A stretch of DNA of 64,000 nt. It comes from Trema orientale (taxonomy: Eukaryota; Streptophyta; Magnoliopsida; Rosales; Cannabaceae). The stretch is from positions 218,155-282,154 of the forward strand of contig JXTC01000241.1 of NCBI GenBank assembly GCA_002914845.1, written 5' to 3'. Below, piece after piece: positions 62,041 through 64,000 of this stretch; position 1 is the stretch's first letter; every line of letters starts with the position of its first letter. Under the pieces are notes generated by a model. That model was given only the letters and a program-made list of their open reading frames with translations. It was not told where the DNA came from and made no database searches. Both the position numbers and the translations under genes were made by a program.

Positions 62041-63274
62041 GTTTATATCACCTGTGGTCCTTAACTTTTCTCTCAAGCATTAATCTGATTTTCAACCATA
62101 TCTTTTTTTGTAGTTTTTAGATCTCAATCTTACACAATCATATCATTTTAGTCATTTTTTCACTTTTCCGTTTAATTCAGTCATTGTTTAACAGCTTTAA
62201 TATCAATTGGGTCCTCAACCTTTACAAAATGTATCACTTAGATCCATATTCTTTATTTTGTAGCTTTTGTCTCTTTAAACTTTCATTTTTATAATATTTA
62301 AATCATTTGGAATTAATTTTGAGTTAAAATCCAACTCTAACAAAATATACTAAAAAAATTAACGAAAACTACCAATGGAATGTTCAATACCAATGAGACA
62401 TTTTTTGAAAAAGATAATCTAAATAACGATATTATTTTGGTTAATTCTTACTTTCAATAATATTGTACGATTTACTTGCGATTTTGTTTTTAAGGATTTA
62501 ATTGTGAACTTTTACTAATATTGGTAAAGTTTATTTTTTCTAATTCTATAAACTCATAACATTTTTTTTAGTTAAAACTCATAAATAATAAAAGAAGTTT
62601 GAAACCCTCTTAAATAAAAATAGGACATTAATTTATAGAAAATCATGTGTTTTAATAATGATAATAGTTAATAACACAAAAATTAGTATTTATGAATAGA
62701 TACCGATCTAGTACATACATGGATATAATAAGAGGAAAAAAAAATACTATTTAATGATGATTTCTTGTTAATAGTCGTGAAATTTACTTTCTGCAATTTT
62801 ATGAACTTACAATCGTTTAAAAATAGTCTAAATGTCTCTAAACTGACAAACGGAAATTAATTTAATTATACAAAAAATATGGGTTTTGATATGCATAATT
62901 TGGTTATGTACTTCAATGGATATCTAAGTGAGTCATTTTGGTATTACTGTTAAATTTGGTAGTTTTCATTAATTTATTTAGTACAATTAGATTAAAGTTT
63001 GAATTAACTCAAAAGAACTTAAATGTTACAAAAATGAAAGTTTGAGGAGTCAAAAACTACAAAATAAAGAATAGGGACCTAAGTAATACATTGTGTAAAG
63101 ATTGAGGATCAAAGTGATACTAAAACTATTAAATAATGGCTAAATTGGACGGAAAACTAAAAAATGGACTAAAGTGATACGAATGCTTAAGGTTAGGGAT
63201 CTAAAAACTAAAAAAAAAAAAAGTAGGACCTAATTAATGCTAGGGAAAATGTTGGGACCACATATAATATAAAC
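62041..63274. mobile_element. 1.2-kb element with about 340-bp terminal inverted repeats
   Basis: Left arm 62041-62378 begins GTTTATAT and right arm 62940-63274 ends ATATAAAC; read on opposite strands they align along their whole length (TGTGGTCC, GCATTAAT, TTTTGTAG, TCCTCAA, TTCTTTATTTTGTAG, AACTTTCATTTTT, GAAAACTACCA). The middle (about 560 bp) has no coding capacity. Long inverted arms fit a non-autonomous Mutator-like or fold-back element. T-rich flanks prevent a target-site call. Confidence 0.75.
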
Positions 63275-63760
63275 CTTTTTTTTTCCTATTTTTATAGTTA
63301 TATCCCTTCTCTTCTTTTTTTTCCGCCTTTTTTCAGATATGCTTAAATAACAAAGTATTCAACTAAAAAAATTGGAGAATATGGGACTGTCATTTTGGTT
63401 TATAAGCAGAAAGGGGGAACGAAAGACCTTTTTGGTATTTTGCAAACTAAGATAAGTTACATAACACAAAAAATCATTGGAATTACAGGAATTTTTGGTT
63501 GGAAAAATGGTTTAAAAAACTAATATTAATAGCCATTTTGAGGCATGAAAATGAGTAAGATCTACTTCGTGTTAGTAGATATTCTTCACTATATCATATT
63601 CTCTTCTGCGAATATATCAAAATGATATATCCATATGCCTAAAATAGAGCTTAAGAGAATGAGAAATTGAAACCCAAAGTGAGGAGGTTGGAAATGAAAA
63701 AAAAAAAAAAAAAAAGGAAGTGAGAGAAGTCCCACATGGAAAAAATAGCATTAATTTATT

Positions 63761-64000
63761 TGGTAGTTTTCATTAATTTATTTAGTACAATTAGATTAAA
63801 TTTTGATTTTAACTCAAAAGGACCTAAATATTACAAAAATGAAAGTTTGAGGAGTCAAAAACTACAAAATAAAGAATAGGGACCTAAGTAATATGTTGTG
63901 TAAAGGTTGAGGATCTAAGTAATATCAAAACTGTTAAATAATGGCTAAATTGGACAGAAAACTGAAAAAAGGACTAAAGTGATACGAATGCATAAGGTTA
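63761..64000. mobile_element. Second, incomplete copy of the 62041-63274 repeat arm
   Basis: From TGGTAGTTTTCATTAATTTA onward this repeats the right arm at 62957-63190 in the same orientation with few differences, and runs off the window. Confidence 0.85.

Noticed and set aside
1..64000. CRISPR arrays, phage or bacterial systems, rRNA or tRNA genes
   Set aside because: No evenly spaced palindromic repeats, no bacterial operons and no RNA-gene signatures were seen; content is plant nuclear.

Overview
This is a nuclear chromosome segment from a flowering plant, very probably a eudicot. Genes have many short exons with GT-AG introns, introns and spacers are AT-rich, and the families are plant-specific (RWP-RK/NLP, P-class PPR, EAR-motif C2H2 finger). 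A mitochondrial nad4 fragment and many small non-autonomous DNA transposons are also present. I cannot name the species.

Layout. (1) 1-16.6 kb, + strand: the last 33 recognisable exons of a Niemann-Pick C1 (NPC1-like) sterol transporter; its 5' part lies outside the window. Its introns carry many short tandem duplications, some including exon edges. (2) About 16.9-17.3 kb: a decayed nuclear copy of mitochondrial nad4 exon 1. (3) 18.4-21.8 kb, +: a two-exon PPR protein of 875 codons resembling Arabidopsis At2g17140. (4) 27.2-23.2 kb, -: an NLP (NIN-like) transcription factor with intact splice sites but three disabling changes: a frameshift near the N-terminus, an in-frame TAA after the GAF-like region and a TAA near the end of PB1. 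It looks like a recent pseudogene or a null allele. (5) 27.3-47.7 kb: about 20 kb without a convincing gene, holding several MITE-like elements (hAT-type, Tourist-type, fold-back). (6) 48.7-47.7 kb, -: an intronless three-finger C2H2 protein with two EAR motifs, DAZ1/DAZ2-like. (7) 51.6-50.1 kb, -: a conserved plant protein of unknown function, with a spliced 5' leader. (8) 59.6-54.3 kb, -: a ubiquilin/DSK2 (UBL-STI1-UBA) gene with eight coding exons. (9) 59.8-64 kb: repeat-rich spacer with a 1.2 kb element that has roughly 340-bp inverted arms.

Gene order. From memory, Arabidopsis chromosome 2 carries PPR At2g17140, NLP1 At2g17150, DAZ1 At2g17180 and DSK2a/b At2g17190-17200 in this order. 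NLP2/DAZ2 (At4g35270/35280) and NLP3/NPC1 (At4g38340/38350) are neighbouring pairs on chromosome 4. The window therefore looks like one unsplit ancestral block whose parts are dispersed over Arabidopsis duplicates. The genes are not an operon and do not form one pathway; the link is positional.

I found no clear new biological system. The strongest leads are the triply broken NLP gene, the damaged exon boundary and C-terminal microduplication in NPC1, an inverted copy of an NPC1 exon in an upstream intron, and the repeat families.
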